Positions 1 through 9,700 are shown, counted from the stretch's first letter. The stretch is 64,000 nt of DNA from an uncultured Oscillospiraceae bacterium (GCA_900547105.1 URFL01000010.1:1-64000), one strand, 5' to 3'. A program made the numbers and translations. Notes: generated by a model from the sequence alone, not told the origin.

Positions 1-10
1 TAGCATAAAA

Positions 11-42
11 ATAATGGTAGGCACTTTCGTGTCTACCATTAT
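11..42. terminator. Bidirectional hairpin terminator
   Basis: A near-perfect 14-bp stem (ATAATGGTAG plus GCAC, loop TTTC) is followed by a T-rich stretch on the right and, read on the other strand, by another T-rich stretch. It would stop transcription from either direction and probably belongs mainly to a gene beyond the left edge. Confidence 0.6.
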
Positions 43-103
43 TTTATCACTTCAGGCAAACAGGTGCCCCGACTTTTGTATCTAATCCCATACACAACAC
101 AGA

Positions 104-135
104 AATGCTCGGGCGTTTCTTAACGCCCGAGCATT
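104..135. terminator. Strong hairpin terminator downstream of the SNF transporter gene
   Basis: A perfect 14-bp inverted repeat (AATGCTCGGGCGTT, loop TCTT) is followed on the plus strand by TTTTATTT and on the minus strand by a U-rich tail. It lies about 45 bases past the stop codon of the minus-strand transporter gene, so it can serve that gene as well as any gene entering from the left. Confidence 0.65.
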
Positions 136-180
136 TTATTTGCACACTCTTTATGCCGACTAAAAACGGTCGACACCGTC

Positions 181-1539
181 TTATCCCACCAGGCCGATGA
201 TGAAGATGGCGAGGATCATAACCGGCAGGACAAACAGAAATACCCACTTCATCCACGAAGCGACTTTAAGTCCCTTGCCGGTGTTGGCCTCCGCTTGATA
301 ATTCTTAAATCCCCAGCCCCAGCGGGTCACGCAGAACAGCAGATAGACCAGCGATCCCAGCGGCAGCAGAATATTGCTGACGAGGAAATCTTCGCTGTCC
401 AGAATATCCCGCCCGCCGATCGGGTGGAAGCCGCTGAGCAGGTTATACCCCAGCACACAGGGAATACTGGCGATCAAAATGACCACGCCGTTGATAACGG
501 CGGCCTTTTTGCGGCTCCAACCGAAGTTGTCCATACACGAGGACATAATGTTTTCGATGACCGCGATAACCGTTGAGAAAGACGCAAAGGTCATAAACAG
601 GAAGAACAGCGTGCCCCACACGCGCCCACCAGCCATGTTCACAAACACATTCGGCAGCGTGACAAAAATGAGGCTGGGACCTTGGGTCACCTCCACGCCA
701 TAGCTGAAGCAGGCGGGGAAAATGATCAAACCGGCTGAGATCGCCACAAAGGTATCCAGCGCACAGATGCGCGCGCCTTCGCCGATCAGCGTGTTATCCT
801 TGCTCATATAGCTGCCGAAGATCTCCATCGCCGCGATGCCCAAGCTCAGGGTGAAAAATGCCTGATTCATCGCAGCGGCAATCACTTTGCCGAGCCCCAC
901 CGATTTCACATTGTCGATGTTGGGCACCAGATAAAAGCTGACGCCTTCTTTGGCACCGGACAGCGTGAAGCTATGGATCGCCAGCACCAAAATCAGCACA
1001 AACAGCGCGGACATCATCACCTTGCTCACGCGCTCCAGGCCTTTGCGCACACCGACACTGCAGATCAGCACGCCTGCGATCACCGTGACCGCCATCCAAA
1101 TGCCCATTTCCATCGGATCGGCCAACATGTCCGAAAACACCTTACCGCAGGCATCGGCGCTCATACCGGAGGAAAAGGTTCCGGCGGCAAATTTAACAAA
1201 ATAATTCAACATCCAACCGGATACGGTCGTGTAGTACATCATCAGCAGGTAGCAGCCAAGGATCGCGAACCAGCCGTGGATATGCCATTTGGATTTGGGC
1301 TTTTCCAGCGCTTTATACGCGAGCACCGCGCTTTTGCGGCTGGCGCGTCCCACCGCCAGCTCCATGGATAACACCGGCAGTCCCAGCACCACCAGCATCA
1401 CCAAATACAGCAGCACAAACAAGCCGCCGCCGTTTTGTCCGACCACATAAGGAAATCTCCACACATTGCCGATACCCACGGCGCACCCCGCGCTGACCAG
1501 CAGGAAGCCGAGCCGCGACTTAAAGGACTCTCTTTCCAC
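181..1539 (-). CDS. Sodium-dependent transporter, SNF (NSS) family
   Basis: Predicted Na+-coupled amino acid or amine symporter of the inner membrane, about 452 residues, close to the size of bacterial members such as MhsT. The N-terminal region carries the family's unwound TM1 signature (AVGIGNVWRFPYVVGQNGGG) and the segment GLPVLSMELAVGR typical of TM2; hydrophobic segments consistent with 11-12 membrane helices follow. A longer frame begins at 1554, but the GTG at 1539 sits about five bases behind AGGAGAGG and starts right before the conserved SRLGF, so I prefer it. The gene stands alone, with its own consensus promoter upstream and a terminator downstream. The substrate cannot be read from the sequence; hydrophobic or aromatic amino acids are usual for bacterial members. 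Confidence 0.93.
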   Translation of the reverse strand: MERESFKSRLGFLLVSAGCAVGIGNVWRFPYVVGQNGGGLFVLLYLVMLVVLGLPVLSMELAVGRASRKSAVLAYKALEKPKSKWHIHGWFAILGCYLLMMYYTTVSGWMLNYFVKFAAGTFSSGMSADACGKVFSDMLADPMEMGIWMAVTVIAGVLICSVGVRKGLERVSKVMMSALFVLILVLAIHSFTLSGAKEGVSFYLVPNIDNVKSVGLGKVIAAAMNQAFFTLSLGIAAMEIFGSYMSKDNTLIGEGARICALDTFVAISAGLIIFPACFSYGVEVTQGPSLIFVTLPNVFVNMAGGRVWGTLFFLFMTFASFSTVIAVIENIMSSCMDNFGWSRKKAAVINGVVILIASIPCVLGYNLLSGFHPIGGRDILDSEDFLVSNILLPLGSLVYLLFCVTRWGWGFKNYQAEANTGKGLKVASWMKWVFLFVLPVMILAIFIIGLVG

Positions 1540-1609
1540 AATACCTCTCCTCACCTATTGAAAATATAGGATATATGCGATTTTTGTCGTTTTCCGCTTA
1601 TTATATGGT

Positions 1610-1638
1610 AGTATAAAGAAATCCACCCTTCTTGTCAA
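1610..1638 (-). promoter_or_regulatory. Sigma-A type promoter of the SNF transporter gene
   Basis: On the minus strand TTGACA, a 17-base spacer and TATACT form an almost ideal housekeeping promoter. It leaves a leader of roughly 65 bases before the GTG start at 1539. Confidence 0.8.
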
Positions 1639-1781
1639 GCCAAGCGGTTGATAACCATACACGCAGAGCATAACTGGTGATTTTATATAAGTATTAGACA
1701 TTATGCAGCCTCCTCCATTATAATAAAAAGCAAGCGGTACAGAATCCACTGCACACCAATGTATGTTTGGGAGGGCTTGTG

Positions 1782-2558
1782 ATGAAAAAATGGATATCGT
1801 TGCTGATGGCGGCGCTGCTGGTGTTGCCGCTGAATGGGAATTGGTTTGTCCGCGCCGCGGAAGCCGTTCCCGCTGTGGTATACGGTGATCTGACCGGGGA
1901 TGGTCAGGTCAGCAGTGAGGACGCGTTGGTAGCGCTGCAATGCGCCACAGCCGGACGCACAGCACAGGATCATCAGCGGCAAGCCGGGGATGTGGACGGC
2001 AACGGACAGCTGGATTTGATCGACGCGCTGCTGATTTTGCAGAAAGCCGCGGGAAAAATCGCGGCGTTTCCGGTGGAATCCCCCGCCGTGCCGTCCGCGC
2101 TGGTGATCTACTTTTCCTGCACCGGTCACACCAAAGCGGTGGCTGAAGCGATTGCAGCGCAGGCGGGCGCCGATCTATATGAAATCGTTCCGGCGAATCC
2201 GTATACCAGCGCAGATCTGAATTATAACGACAGCAACTGCCGCGCGAATCGCGAAATGAACGATCCCTCCGCGCGCCCCGCTATCGGCAGCGTACCGGTG
2301 GATTTGTCCGCATATGACACGGTGTTCATCGGCTACCCCATCTGGTGGGGCACCATGCCGCGCATCATCAACACCTTTTTGGATAACTACGATCTGTCCG
2401 GCAAAGTGGTGATGCCGTTTTGCACCTCCGGCAGCAGCGGCATCGGCACCTCGGTTGCCGCTATCAAAGCGGCCGAACCGGACGCCATCGTGCGCGATGG
2501 GTTGCGCGCCAGCGGTGCGACTGATTCCCGTCTCGCCGCCTGGGTCGCCGGCGCATAA
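1782..2558 (+). CDS. Secreted dockerin-flavodoxin fusion
   Basis: A protein of about 258 residues with an unusual make-up. Residues 1-27 are a signal peptide (positively charged start, hydrophobic core, cleavage near VRAAEA). Residues about 32-97 are a type I dockerin: two calcium-binding duplicates, DLTGDGQVSSED and DVDGNGQLDLID, each followed by a helix rich in Leu/Ala. Residues about 104-258 are a flavodoxin-like domain with the FMN phosphate loop SCTGHT, then GYPIWWGTMP and a CTSGSSG segment resembling the Flavodoxin_4 type. I start at ATG 1782 (GGGAGG seven bases upstream) rather than the in-frame TTG at 1767. The dockerin implies attachment to a cohesin scaffold outside the cell. A flavodoxin normally works in the cytoplasm, so the role here (electron shuttle, quinone or glycan-linked redox step) is unknown. 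Possible promoter elements upstream (TTAGAC, TATAAT at 1719-1724) are badly spaced. Confidence 0.88.
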   Translation: MKKWISLLMAALLVLPLNGNWFVRAAEAVPAVVYGDLTGDGQVSSEDALVALQCATAGRTAQDHQRQAGDVDGNGQLDLIDALLILQKAAGKIAAFPVESPAVPSALVIYFSCTGHTKAVAEAIAAQAGADLYEIVPANPYTSADLNYNDSNCRANREMNDPSARPAIGSVPVDLSAYDTVFIGYPIWWGTMPRIINTFLDNYDLSGKVVMPFCTSGSSGIGTSVAAIKAAEPDAIVRDGLRASGATDSRLAAWVAGA

Positions 2559-2561
2559 CCC

Positions 2562-2604
2562 AAAAAGCAGGAGCAAGCCGACACCGACTTGCTCCTGCTT
2601 TTTT
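2562..2604. terminator. Shared terminator between convergent genes
   Basis: A 16-bp stem (AAAAAGCAGGAGCAAG pairing with CTTGCTCCTGCTTTTT) ends in a T-run on both strands. It lies directly between the dockerin-flavodoxin gene and the convergent LysR gene and can stop both. Confidence 0.9.
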
Positions 2605-2620
2605 CACATCTATCGTTTGG

Positions 2621-3550
2621 TCAACCAGCTTGGGCGGCGGTCAGATACCGCCGCACTTCCTCGATATACTGCTCGCCGGTCTGGCTGAGGATGGTGTTCT
2701 TCTTGGTGATATACCCGATCTCCATCACGCGGTTATCCTCGGCATTATCGGCACAAAACGGCACCGCCACATAATCCGAACCGTTCAGCTCTTCGCAAAT
2801 GATGCCGGAGCATAGGGTATAGCCGTTCAAGCCGATCATCAAATTCAGCATGGTGGCGCGGTCGTTGGCTTTGATGGTGCGGAGATATTCGCGGGTGGTC
2901 AAAATCTCCTCCGCAAAATAAAACGAGCTGTCGTCCCCCTGTTCAAACGACAAGCAGGGATAATCCTGCAGCTGCGCCAGTGTGAGCGACTGCTCGCGTG
3001 CCAGCGGATGTCCCGCCCACATATACACATACGCGCGGCAGTCAATCAATGGATGAAACGCCAAATCGGCGGAACGCAGCAGTTTGGTGATGGCAGCGCG
3101 GTTAAAATCGCTGAGATACAACAGCCCGATCTCGCTGCGCATATGCGCCACATCCTGGATCACATCCCGCGTTTTTGTTTCGCGGATAGCGAATTCGTAC
3201 TGGGTGGTGTCGTATTGCTTGACCAGCTCCACAAACGCCTTCACCGCAAAGGAATAGTGCTGGGTGGACACCCCGAATTTCTTCTTCATTCCCTGCCCCT
3301 TGCCGTAGCGATCCAGCAGATCCTCGTACTGGTGCACCACCTGGCGGGCATACAGCATAAAATCCGCGCCCTCGGGGGTGAGGGTGACCCCCCGCCCGCT
3401 GCGGTGAAAGATGGTGATATTCAGCTCTTTTTCCAGCTCTTGCATCGCATTGGTCAGCGACGGCTGCGACACATATAAGCGCTCCGCCGCCTTGTTCAGC
3501 GATCCCGCTTCGGCGATCACAATGGCATAGTGCAGCTGTTGGATGGTCAT
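2621..3550 (-). CDS. LysR-family transcriptional regulator, divergent from the ABC importer
   Basis: About 309 residues. Residues 1-65 form the winged helix-turn-helix with the LysR signature (SLNKAAERLYVSQPSLTNAM); the rest is a periplasmic-binding-type effector domain (about residues 90-300). The longest frame starts at 3622, but the ATG at 3550 has GGGGGAG five bases upstream and begins as the family does (MTIQQLHY). It is transcribed away from the substrate-binding protein gene at 3803, the usual arrangement for a LysR protein that controls its neighbour and itself. Its inducer is not predictable; a ligand imported by that transporter is a reasonable inference. Confidence 0.9.
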   Translation of the reverse strand: MTIQQLHYAIVIAEAGSLNKAAERLYVSQPSLTNAMQELEKELNITIFHRSGRGVTLTPEGADFMLYARQVVHQYEDLLDRYGKGQGMKKKFGVSTQHYSFAVKAFVELVKQYDTTQYEFAIRETKTRDVIQDVAHMRSEIGLLYLSDFNRAAITKLLRSADLAFHPLIDCRAYVYMWAGHPLAREQSLTLAQLQDYPCLSFEQGDDSSFYFAEEILTTREYLRTIKANDRATMLNLMIGLNGYTLCSGIICEELNGSDYVAVPFCADNAEDNRVMEIGYITKKNTILSQTGEQYIEEVRRYLTAAQAG

Positions 3551-3593
3551 ATCGGCTCCCCCTTTTCCACGCCCGGACGGCGCTCTCGCGTTT

Positions 3594-3622
3594 ATCATAC
3601 CACAAGAACGGACGGGTTCCAA
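3594..3622 (-). promoter_or_regulatory. Promoter of the LysR gene
   Basis: On the minus strand TTGGAA, 17 bases, TATGAT. The -10 box lies about 45 bases upstream of the ATG at 3550. Confidence 0.55.
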
Positions 3623-3719
3623 TCCCTTTTGGGCGGAATTTCGCCGTTTTGGATGCCGAAGCGCCTCTTTTTTAGCGATTATCGCCAGCTTTCACCGACG
3701 GTTTTATCAAATATGGGTA

Positions 3720-3748
3720 TTGACTTTATCGCGTTAAAGCTGTATAGT
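3720..3748 (+). promoter_or_regulatory. Promoter of the ABC importer operon
   Basis: TTGACT, a 17-base spacer and TATAGT on the plus strand, about 55 bases before the start of the binding-protein gene. It diverges from the LysR promoter with about 100 bases between them, where LysR binding sites would be expected. Confidence 0.75.
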
Positions 3749-3764
3749 AATAAACATAGGCTTA

Positions 3765-3779
3765 AGGGGAATGTCCCCT
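3765..3779. promoter_or_regulatory. Palindrome just after the importer promoter
   Basis: AGGGGA-ATG-TCCCCT is a perfect 6-bp inverted repeat with a 3-base centre. It lies about 17 bases past the -10 box, where a bound repressor would block initiation, and ends about 23 bases before the start codon. It does not look like the T-N11-A core of a LysR site, so another repressor is possible. Confidence 0.4.
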
Positions 3780-3802
3780 GATCAGAAAAGGAGTACGACG
3801 AT

Positions 3803-4792
3803 ATGAAAAAGAGATGGATCGCGCTGGGTCTGGCAGCCGCCATGGCCATGAGCATGACCGCTTGCACCAGCAACACCAAAAACGAATCCGGCAACAGCAG
3901 CAATACTGCCGACAAGAAATTCACCGTGGGCATTTGCCAGTTGGCGACCCACCCGGCATTGGATGCCGCTACCAAAGGCTTCCGCGAACAGTTGGAAAAA
4001 GAGCTGCCCGGTCAGGTGGAGTTCAAAGAGCAAAACGCTGCCGGCGACTCCAACACCTGCACCACCATCGTCAACGGCTTTGTGGCGAGCAAAGTGGATC
4101 TGATCCTGGCGAACGCTACCGCTTCGCTGCAGGCGGCTACCGCCGCCACCAACACCATTCCGATCCTCGGCACCTCGGTAACCGAATACGGCGTGGCGCT
4201 GAACATCAAAGACTTTACCGGTACGGTCGGCACCAACGTGTCCGGCACCTCTGACCTGGCTCCGCTGGCGCAGCAGGCCGCGATGCTCAAAGAGTGGTTC
4301 CCGGACAAAAAGAATGTGGGTCTGCTGTATTGCTCGGCGGAACCCAACAGCCAGTATCAGGTGGATACCGTGCAGAAAGAGCTGGAAAAACTGGGCTACA
4401 CCTGCAAACAGTACGCTTTCTCCGGCACCAACGATGTTGCTTCCATCGCCCAGGCGGCGGCGGACGCCAGCGATGTTCTGTATGTCCCCACCGACAACAC
4501 GGTGGCTTCCAACGCCGGTGTGGTGGACAACATCTGCCGCCCCGCCAAAGTTCCGGTGATTGCCGGTGAGGAAGGCATCTGCTCCGGCTGCGGCGTGGCA
4601 ACACTGTCTATCAGCTACTACGATCTGGGCGTGGCGACCGGCAAAATGGCTGCCAAGATTCTGAAAGGCGAATCCAAGGTTTCGGAAATGCCGATCGAAT
4701 ATGCGCCGCAGTTCACCAAGAAATACAACAAAACCATCTGCGATGCGCTGGGTTTGAAAGTGCCGGATGGTTACACCGCGATCGAAAGCTAA
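3803..4792 (+). CDS. ABC importer substrate-binding lipoprotein (TrpX-like, ABC_sub_bind family)
   Basis: A 329-residue exported lipoprotein. The N-terminus is a lipoprotein signal with lipobox MTAC, so Cys21 would be lipidated and the mature protein tethered outside the membrane. A Ser/Asn-rich linker follows, then a two-lobed binding fold of the ABC_sub_bind family (FTVGICQLATHPALDA, then repeated Rossmann-like lobes including PILGTSVTEYG and VPVIAGEEG). AAGGAG lies nine bases before the ATG. It heads a three-gene operon with a permease and an ATPase. Members of this family include the tryptophan receptor TrpX of streptococci, but others carry different aromatic or unknown ligands, so tryptophan is only a guess. 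Confidence 0.92.
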   Translation: MKKRWIALGLAAAMAMSMTACTSNTKNESGNSSNTADKKFTVGICQLATHPALDAATKGFREQLEKELPGQVEFKEQNAAGDSNTCTTIVNGFVASKVDLILANATASLQAATAATNTIPILGTSVTEYGVALNIKDFTGTVGTNVSGTSDLAPLAQQAAMLKEWFPDKKNVGLLYCSAEPNSQYQVDTVQKELEKLGYTCKQYAFSGTNDVASIAQAAADASDVLYVPTDNTVASNAGVVDNICRPAKVPVIAGEEGICSGCGVATLSISYYDLGVATGKMAAKILKGESKVSEMPIEYAPQFTKKYNKTICDALGLKVPDGYTAIES

Positions 4793-4811
4793 TTCATCCC
4801 TTTGTTCGCTG

Positions 4812-4852
4812 AAAAACAGCGGAAAATGGAGTTCCGTTTTCCGCTGTTTTTT
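4812..4852 (+). terminator. Intercistronic terminator between binding protein and permease
   Basis: AAAAACAGCGGAAAA pairs with TTTTCCGCTGTTTTT around a 10-base loop and is followed by TTGTTG. Partial readthrough would give more binding protein than permease, a common stoichiometry device in importer operons. Confidence 0.8.
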
Positions 4853-4889
4853 GTTGTAAGATCACCCAAGTAGGAGGAGTTTATACATT

Positions 4890-5840
4890 ATGGGCAGTTT
4901 TGTAACGGCTTTGCCGGGCGCCGTATCTCAGGGCCTTATCTGGGGCATTATGGCGATCGGCGTGTACATTACCTATAAGATTCTGGATATCGCCGATCTG
5001 ACGGTGGACGGATCTTTTTGCACCGGCGGTGCGGCGTTTGTGGTGCTGTTTTCCGGCGGGATGAATGTGTGGTTGGCTTTGCTGATTTCCTTTGCGGTAG
5101 GTTTGCTGGCGGGGCTGGTCACCGGTATTTTGCACACCTTCTGTGGTATTCCCGCTATTCTGGCAGGTATTTTGACCCAGCTGGGACTGTATTCGATCAA
5201 CCTCGCTATCATGGGCATGAACGCCATGGCGTCCATCGGCATCAACGACAAGAACGTGTTGGATCGGCTGCTGGTGTCGCTGCGGTTTGTGACGGATGTA
5301 TCCAACGGCGAGCGTCCCTTCTGGATGCACCCCATTTTTGTGGTGGGGCTGTTCACTGCGGCGATCATCGCGCTGCTGTATTGGTTCTTCGGCACCGAGC
5401 TGGGATGCTCCATGCGGGCGACCGGTTCCAACAGCCATATGGCGCAGGCGCAGGGCATCAATACCAACTTTGCGAAAGTGCTGGGGCTGATGCTGTCCAA
5501 CGGTCTGGTGGCGCTGTCCGGTGCCTTTATGTCGTCCTTTAACAGTTCGGCGGAGATCAACATGGGTCGCGGCGCTATCGTTATCGGTCTGGCGGCGGTC
5601 ATCATCGGCGAGGTGCTGTTTGGTCACATTTTCCACAGCTTCGCGCTCAAACTGGTGTCCGTTTCCATCGGCTCGATCATCTACTACATCGTGATCCAGG
5701 CGGTGCTGGCGATGGGGCTCAACTCCAACTATCTGAAGCTGCTGTCCGCGCTGGTCGTGGCAGTGTTCCTGGCGGTCCCCTATTGGAAAGGGAAATACTT
5801 CTCTAAACTCATACACAAGGGGGATAAGAGCCATGCTTGA
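4890..5840 (+). CDS. ABC importer permease (TrpY-like, COG4120 family)
   Basis: A 316-residue inner-membrane protein with about eight to nine hydrophobic segments and the family start GLIWGIMAIGVYITYKILDI, followed by DLTVDGSF. A later cytoplasmic loop with GSNSHMAQAQGI matches the region that contacts the ATPase in branched-chain-type permeases. It forms the membrane channel for the preceding lipoprotein's ligand. GTAGGAGGAG lies just upstream of the ATG, and its end overlaps the ATPase gene by eight bases, which suggests translational coupling. Confidence 0.9.
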   Translation: MGSFVTALPGAVSQGLIWGIMAIGVYITYKILDIADLTVDGSFCTGGAAFVVLFSGGMNVWLALLISFAVGLLAGLVTGILHTFCGIPAILAGILTQLGLYSINLAIMGMNAMASIGINDKNVLDRLLVSLRFVTDVSNGERPFWMHPIFVVGLFTAAIIALLYWFFGTELGCSMRATGSNSHMAQAQGINTNFAKVLGLMLSNGLVALSGAFMSSFNSSAEINMGRGAIVIGLAAVIIGEVLFGHIFHSFALKLVSVSIGSIIYYIVIQAVLAMGLNSNYLKLLSALVVAVFLAVPYWKGKYFSKLIHKGDKSHA

Positions 5841-6627
5841 AATCAAGGACATTTACAAGACCTTTAACAAAGGAACCATCAACGAAAAACGCGCGCTGCA
5901 AGGCGTCAGCCTGACGTTGAACGACGGCGATTTTGTCACCGTTATCGGCGGCAACGGCGCCGGTAAATCCACCATGCTCAATGCGGTGGCCGGCACCTAC
6001 ACGGTGGACGCAGGCAGCATCCTCATCGACGGCGTGGATGTGACCCGTCTGCCCGAGCACAAGCGTGCCAAGTTTATTGGTCGCGTGTTCCAAGACCCCA
6101 TGATGGGCACCGCGCCCACCATGCAGATCGAAGAAAATCTGGCGCTGGCGGCACGGCGCGGCAAACGCCGCGGGCTGGGCTGGGGCATCAACGCTAAAGA
6201 GCGCGCCCGTTATCGCGAGGAGCTGAAAAAGTTTGATTTGGGGCTGGAGGATCGCCTGACCAGCCAAGTGGGATTGCTGTCCGGTGGTCAGCGCCAGGCG
6301 CTGACGCTGCTGATGGCGTCGCTGCAAAAACCGAAGCTGTTGCTGCTGGACGAGCACACCGCGGCGCTGGATCCCAAAACCGCCGCCAAGGTGCTGGAGC
6401 TGTCCGACCGCATTGTGGAGGAAAATGGCTTGACCACCATGATGGTCACCCACAACATGCGGGACGCGATCGCCCACGGCAATCGGCTGATTATGCTGTA
6501 CAACGGGCGCATCGTCGTGGATATTGCGGGCGATGCCAAAAAGAATATTACTGTGCCCGAGTTGCTGGAGCTGTTCAACAAAGCCAGCGGTTCGGACGAG
6601 GCGGACGACAAGCTGCTGCTGTCGTAA
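5833..6627 (+). CDS. ABC importer ATP-binding protein (TrpZ-like, COG1101 family)
   Basis: A 264-residue cytoplasmic ATPase. Walker A is GGNGAGKST (about residues 39-47), the ABC signature is LLSGGQRQA (about residue 150), Walker B is LLLLDEHTAALDP, and the switch histidine lies in MMVTHNM. All catalytic motifs are intact. It overlaps the permease gene by eight bases and is the last gene of the operon, followed at once by a terminator. It energises uptake of the unknown, perhaps aromatic, ligand. Confidence 0.93.
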   Translation: MLEIKDIYKTFNKGTINEKRALQGVSLTLNDGDFVTVIGGNGAGKSTMLNAVAGTYTVDAGSILIDGVDVTRLPEHKRAKFIGRVFQDPMMGTAPTMQIEENLALAARRGKRRGLGWGINAKERARYREELKKFDLGLEDRLTSQVGLLSGGQRQALTLLMASLQKPKLLLLDEHTAALDPKTAAKVLELSDRIVEENGLTTMMVTHNMRDAIAHGNRLIMLYNGRIVVDIAGDAKKNITVPELLELFNKASGSDEADDKLLLS

Positions 6628-6642
6628 AGATCATAAAACTGC

Positions 6643-6687
6643 CAGCGTCCTGCGGATTCCCAAACGAATCCGCGGGACGCTGCTTTT
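6643..6687 (+). terminator. Terminator of the ABC importer operon
   Basis: CAGCGTCC-T-GCGGATTC pairs with GAATCCGC-G-GGACGCTG (one mismatch) around a 6-base loop and is followed by CTTTTTAT. Confidence 0.85.
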
Positions 6688-6706
6688 TATACATCGCTCC
6701 AAACGT

Positions 6707-6739
6707 GAACGCGCCGAAGGGTACCCCTTCGGCGCGTTC
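6707..6739. terminator. Hairpin at the end of the beta-helix dockerin gene; repeat copy 1
   Basis: A perfect 15-bp stem, GAACGCGCCGAAGGG and its complement, with a 3-base loop. It lies 17 bases past the stop codon of the minus-strand dockerin gene. A sister copy with the same central CCGAAGGG-TAC-CCCTTCGG core lies at 11622-11650 behind the other dockerin enzyme. The outer stem differs by a compensating pair change, so the hairpin rather than the sequence is kept. T-runs are weak on the minus strand. Confidence 0.65.
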
Positions 6740-6756
6740 GTTTAATATAGTAAAAG

Positions 6757-9700
6757 TTAGGAGAAGCGAGAGATTTGTCCGGTCGCGCGCCGGAGAATCA
6801 GCAGCGCGTCAGCTGAGGTGATGGTGCCGCTTTCATCCACATCAGCGGCTTTTTGCTGCGACTCGTCCAGCGTGATGGTCTGCGCCGCCGCTTGCAGCGT
6901 CATCAGCGCATCCACCGCATCGATCCGACCGTTTTGATCCACATCGCCCGGCATACCCAAATGCCGCTGCGCCAGATAGTCGCTGACCGTGTTCAGCTCG
7001 TCCTGCGAGAGCGCCCGATGATAAATCAGCACTTCCGAGATGGTTCCTTTGTAAAAATAGTCGGTTCCGTTGCTGATTCCCTTGCCAAGATACAAGTCGG
7101 AGCCGTTACGGGCGGTTTTTTCGTTGCGCCCATTCCACTCGCCAGCCGCTTTGCCATCCACATACAGGCTTTCGGTGGTGCCGTTTTTGACTGCGGCGGT
7201 AATGGTGGAGCCGGTGATCGGTTCCGGGCGGGTATAGCGGTTAAACCCATTGGTCTGACCGGCGCCAAAGCGGGTGATCACCTGGTCGTTATGCGGAGTC
7301 ACCAGCACACAGCCCCACGAGCCGGTTTCCGGCACAAACAGCGCCGCACAGCGGTCGCCGTTGTTGCTGCCGACCGAGGCACCGGCATAGCTGGTCACCA
7401 TCACGATGGTCATTTGCGACCGATCGTTAAAATCCATCCCCTGTGCCGACAGGCTATCGTTCACCCCATCGAACGACAGGGCGGCTGCGACATGTTCGTT
7501 ACGGGACAGCCGCGGCGCCGCCCCGTCCGCGGCGGTCAGCGTGGTGTTGCCCCACTGACTTTTCCATTCCCGCACCGAGATGCCGTCCTCTGCCAGCGTG
7601 ACCCCTTTATCTGCCGCGAGCCACAACTCCAAGCCATCCAGCGGCACCTTGTCAGTCGGCACCTCCTTGACCGTCACCGTGGCATCCGACTGGCTTTCGA
7701 TTTTTCCTGCCGCGTTCACCACGGTAAGAATATAGCGGCCCTCCGCCTGCGGCACCGGCATAGTACGGCTATCGCCGCTCGCTTTGGACTGGGTCGGGTC
7801 AGTTTCGTCAAATGCTGTCAGCCCCGCCGGTGCCAGCCAAATGGTTTTGGCAGCATCCGCCAGCGGTTCGACAAAAGTCACCGTACTCCCCACCGGCACC
7901 GTCAGGTGCTGCGGCAGCAAGCGGTTGGCAGCCGTCACCGAGGTGGTGAACGATACGGTCACGCTGGTGCCGCCGCTGCGCGGTGTCGCCACCAGCGTCC
8001 ACGCACCGGCAGTATCGATGGTATCCCCGCTCGTCACCGCTTTGCCGTTCAGCGTGAAGCGATAGGTATCGGTATCCAGCGTCAAGGTCAGCGGGCGCAG
8101 GGGGCACACATCGTAATCCTGCCCATTCACCACATTGCTCATATCCTGTGTCCGACCAACCGTCACCGTAAAGGGCGAGGTTTCCACCGTGCCGTTGGCA
8201 TAGCAAATATACAGCGTATACTCCCCCATCGCGGCGGGCGCGGCGATCTCCTTCGCGTTACCGGCGGCGCGGGTCATGGTATCGCTTTGAACAAAAGCAG
8301 TGGTGCCGACCGGCGCCAGCCACACCTCATCTTCGGCCGACAACAGGCCGCGCCGGTGCAGCGCTGCTCCCGGCGCCAGCTTGACATGGGAAGCCAGTTC
8401 AAAGTAGCTGGCGGGCAACACATCCCGCCCGACCAGATATGTATACGCATCCTCCAAGCCGGAATACAGCACCACATCGTTGCCGGCACCGGGCCAGACC
8501 GCGTTGGCGTTGACATATTGCTCCAGTGAGCACCCCGGCGCCGTGGTGCTGGTGCGACTGGTGTTGGCATAGCTGTTGGTAGCGATCAAATCGTGCTTGC
8601 GCTGCCAATCGTTCATTTCGTAAACATTGTTGGTGGCGTTGGTGATGACATTGCTGTCAAAGGTGATGTAGGCGCTGCCCTCGTCCGGATGGAACCCATT
8701 GACCCCGCCGCCGCTGCTTTTGCCGCGGAAACAATTGATGTAATTGCCGTTGGCCTCGCTGGCGTCCGTCCAATCGCTGTTCCCCTGCTGTCCCAGCGTG
8801 TAGATGCCGCCGCCATCGTGCAGCAATGCGCAAATTTCCTCAATGCGGTTATAGTTGATATGATTGCTGCGGGAGGTGGTGGTCGGTACCCCCGGCAGCT
8901 CGGAACGCGCGTCACCATCAAAGTTGCACCAGCCCCACCCGATGCTCATCCCGCTGTAAGAGCATTTGTAGATGAAGTTGTGCTCCACCCACATATTATA
9001 GGTGAAAAAAGAGGTGATCGGTGCACAACCGGGAAACAGCTCGCCGTTTTCCGGCAAATAGTTGTTGCGGATATAGATGTTGTACGGCGCTTTTTCGGTG
9101 CCGTTTTGGAATTTTTCCTTGTCCGGTCCGGCGCTGGTTTTGTTCTTTTGATGCACCGCCGTATCGTTTTCATAGATATGCTGGGGATGCCCCACCACCA
9201 CGCCGGAGCCGCCGATCTGACCGATATAGTTGCCGGTGATCCGGCAGTCGTATACATCGTTTTCCAGATGAATTCCCTGATAGCCGGTGGCGGTCACCAC
9301 ATTGTCCAGCAGAGCAATATCGTGCGCCGAGGACACATGGATGGCGGCAGGCGGCACATCATAGGCGCGATAAAGGTCGTTGTGCCAGTTGCCGTTGGCG
9401 TATTTGGTCAGCACGGTGCACGCCTGTACCGTGGCGTTGCCATAGGAATCGCCCACCTTTTGCAGGTTCCAATCCGAATGGGCAAAGGTCAAGCCGCGAA
9501 ACACCATGTGCTGCGCATACGCCTGGCGGGGAGCGGAGCCTTGGATGTCCACCAGCGTTTCCAACTGCGGTACCACCACTTCGGCGGTCGCCATATCCTC
9601 GCCCGCGCGGGGGATGTAATACAGCGTGCTGCCCTGCTGGTCAAAATAGAACTCGCCGGGCTGGCTCAGCCATTCAAACACATTGGACACCGTGTTGCTG

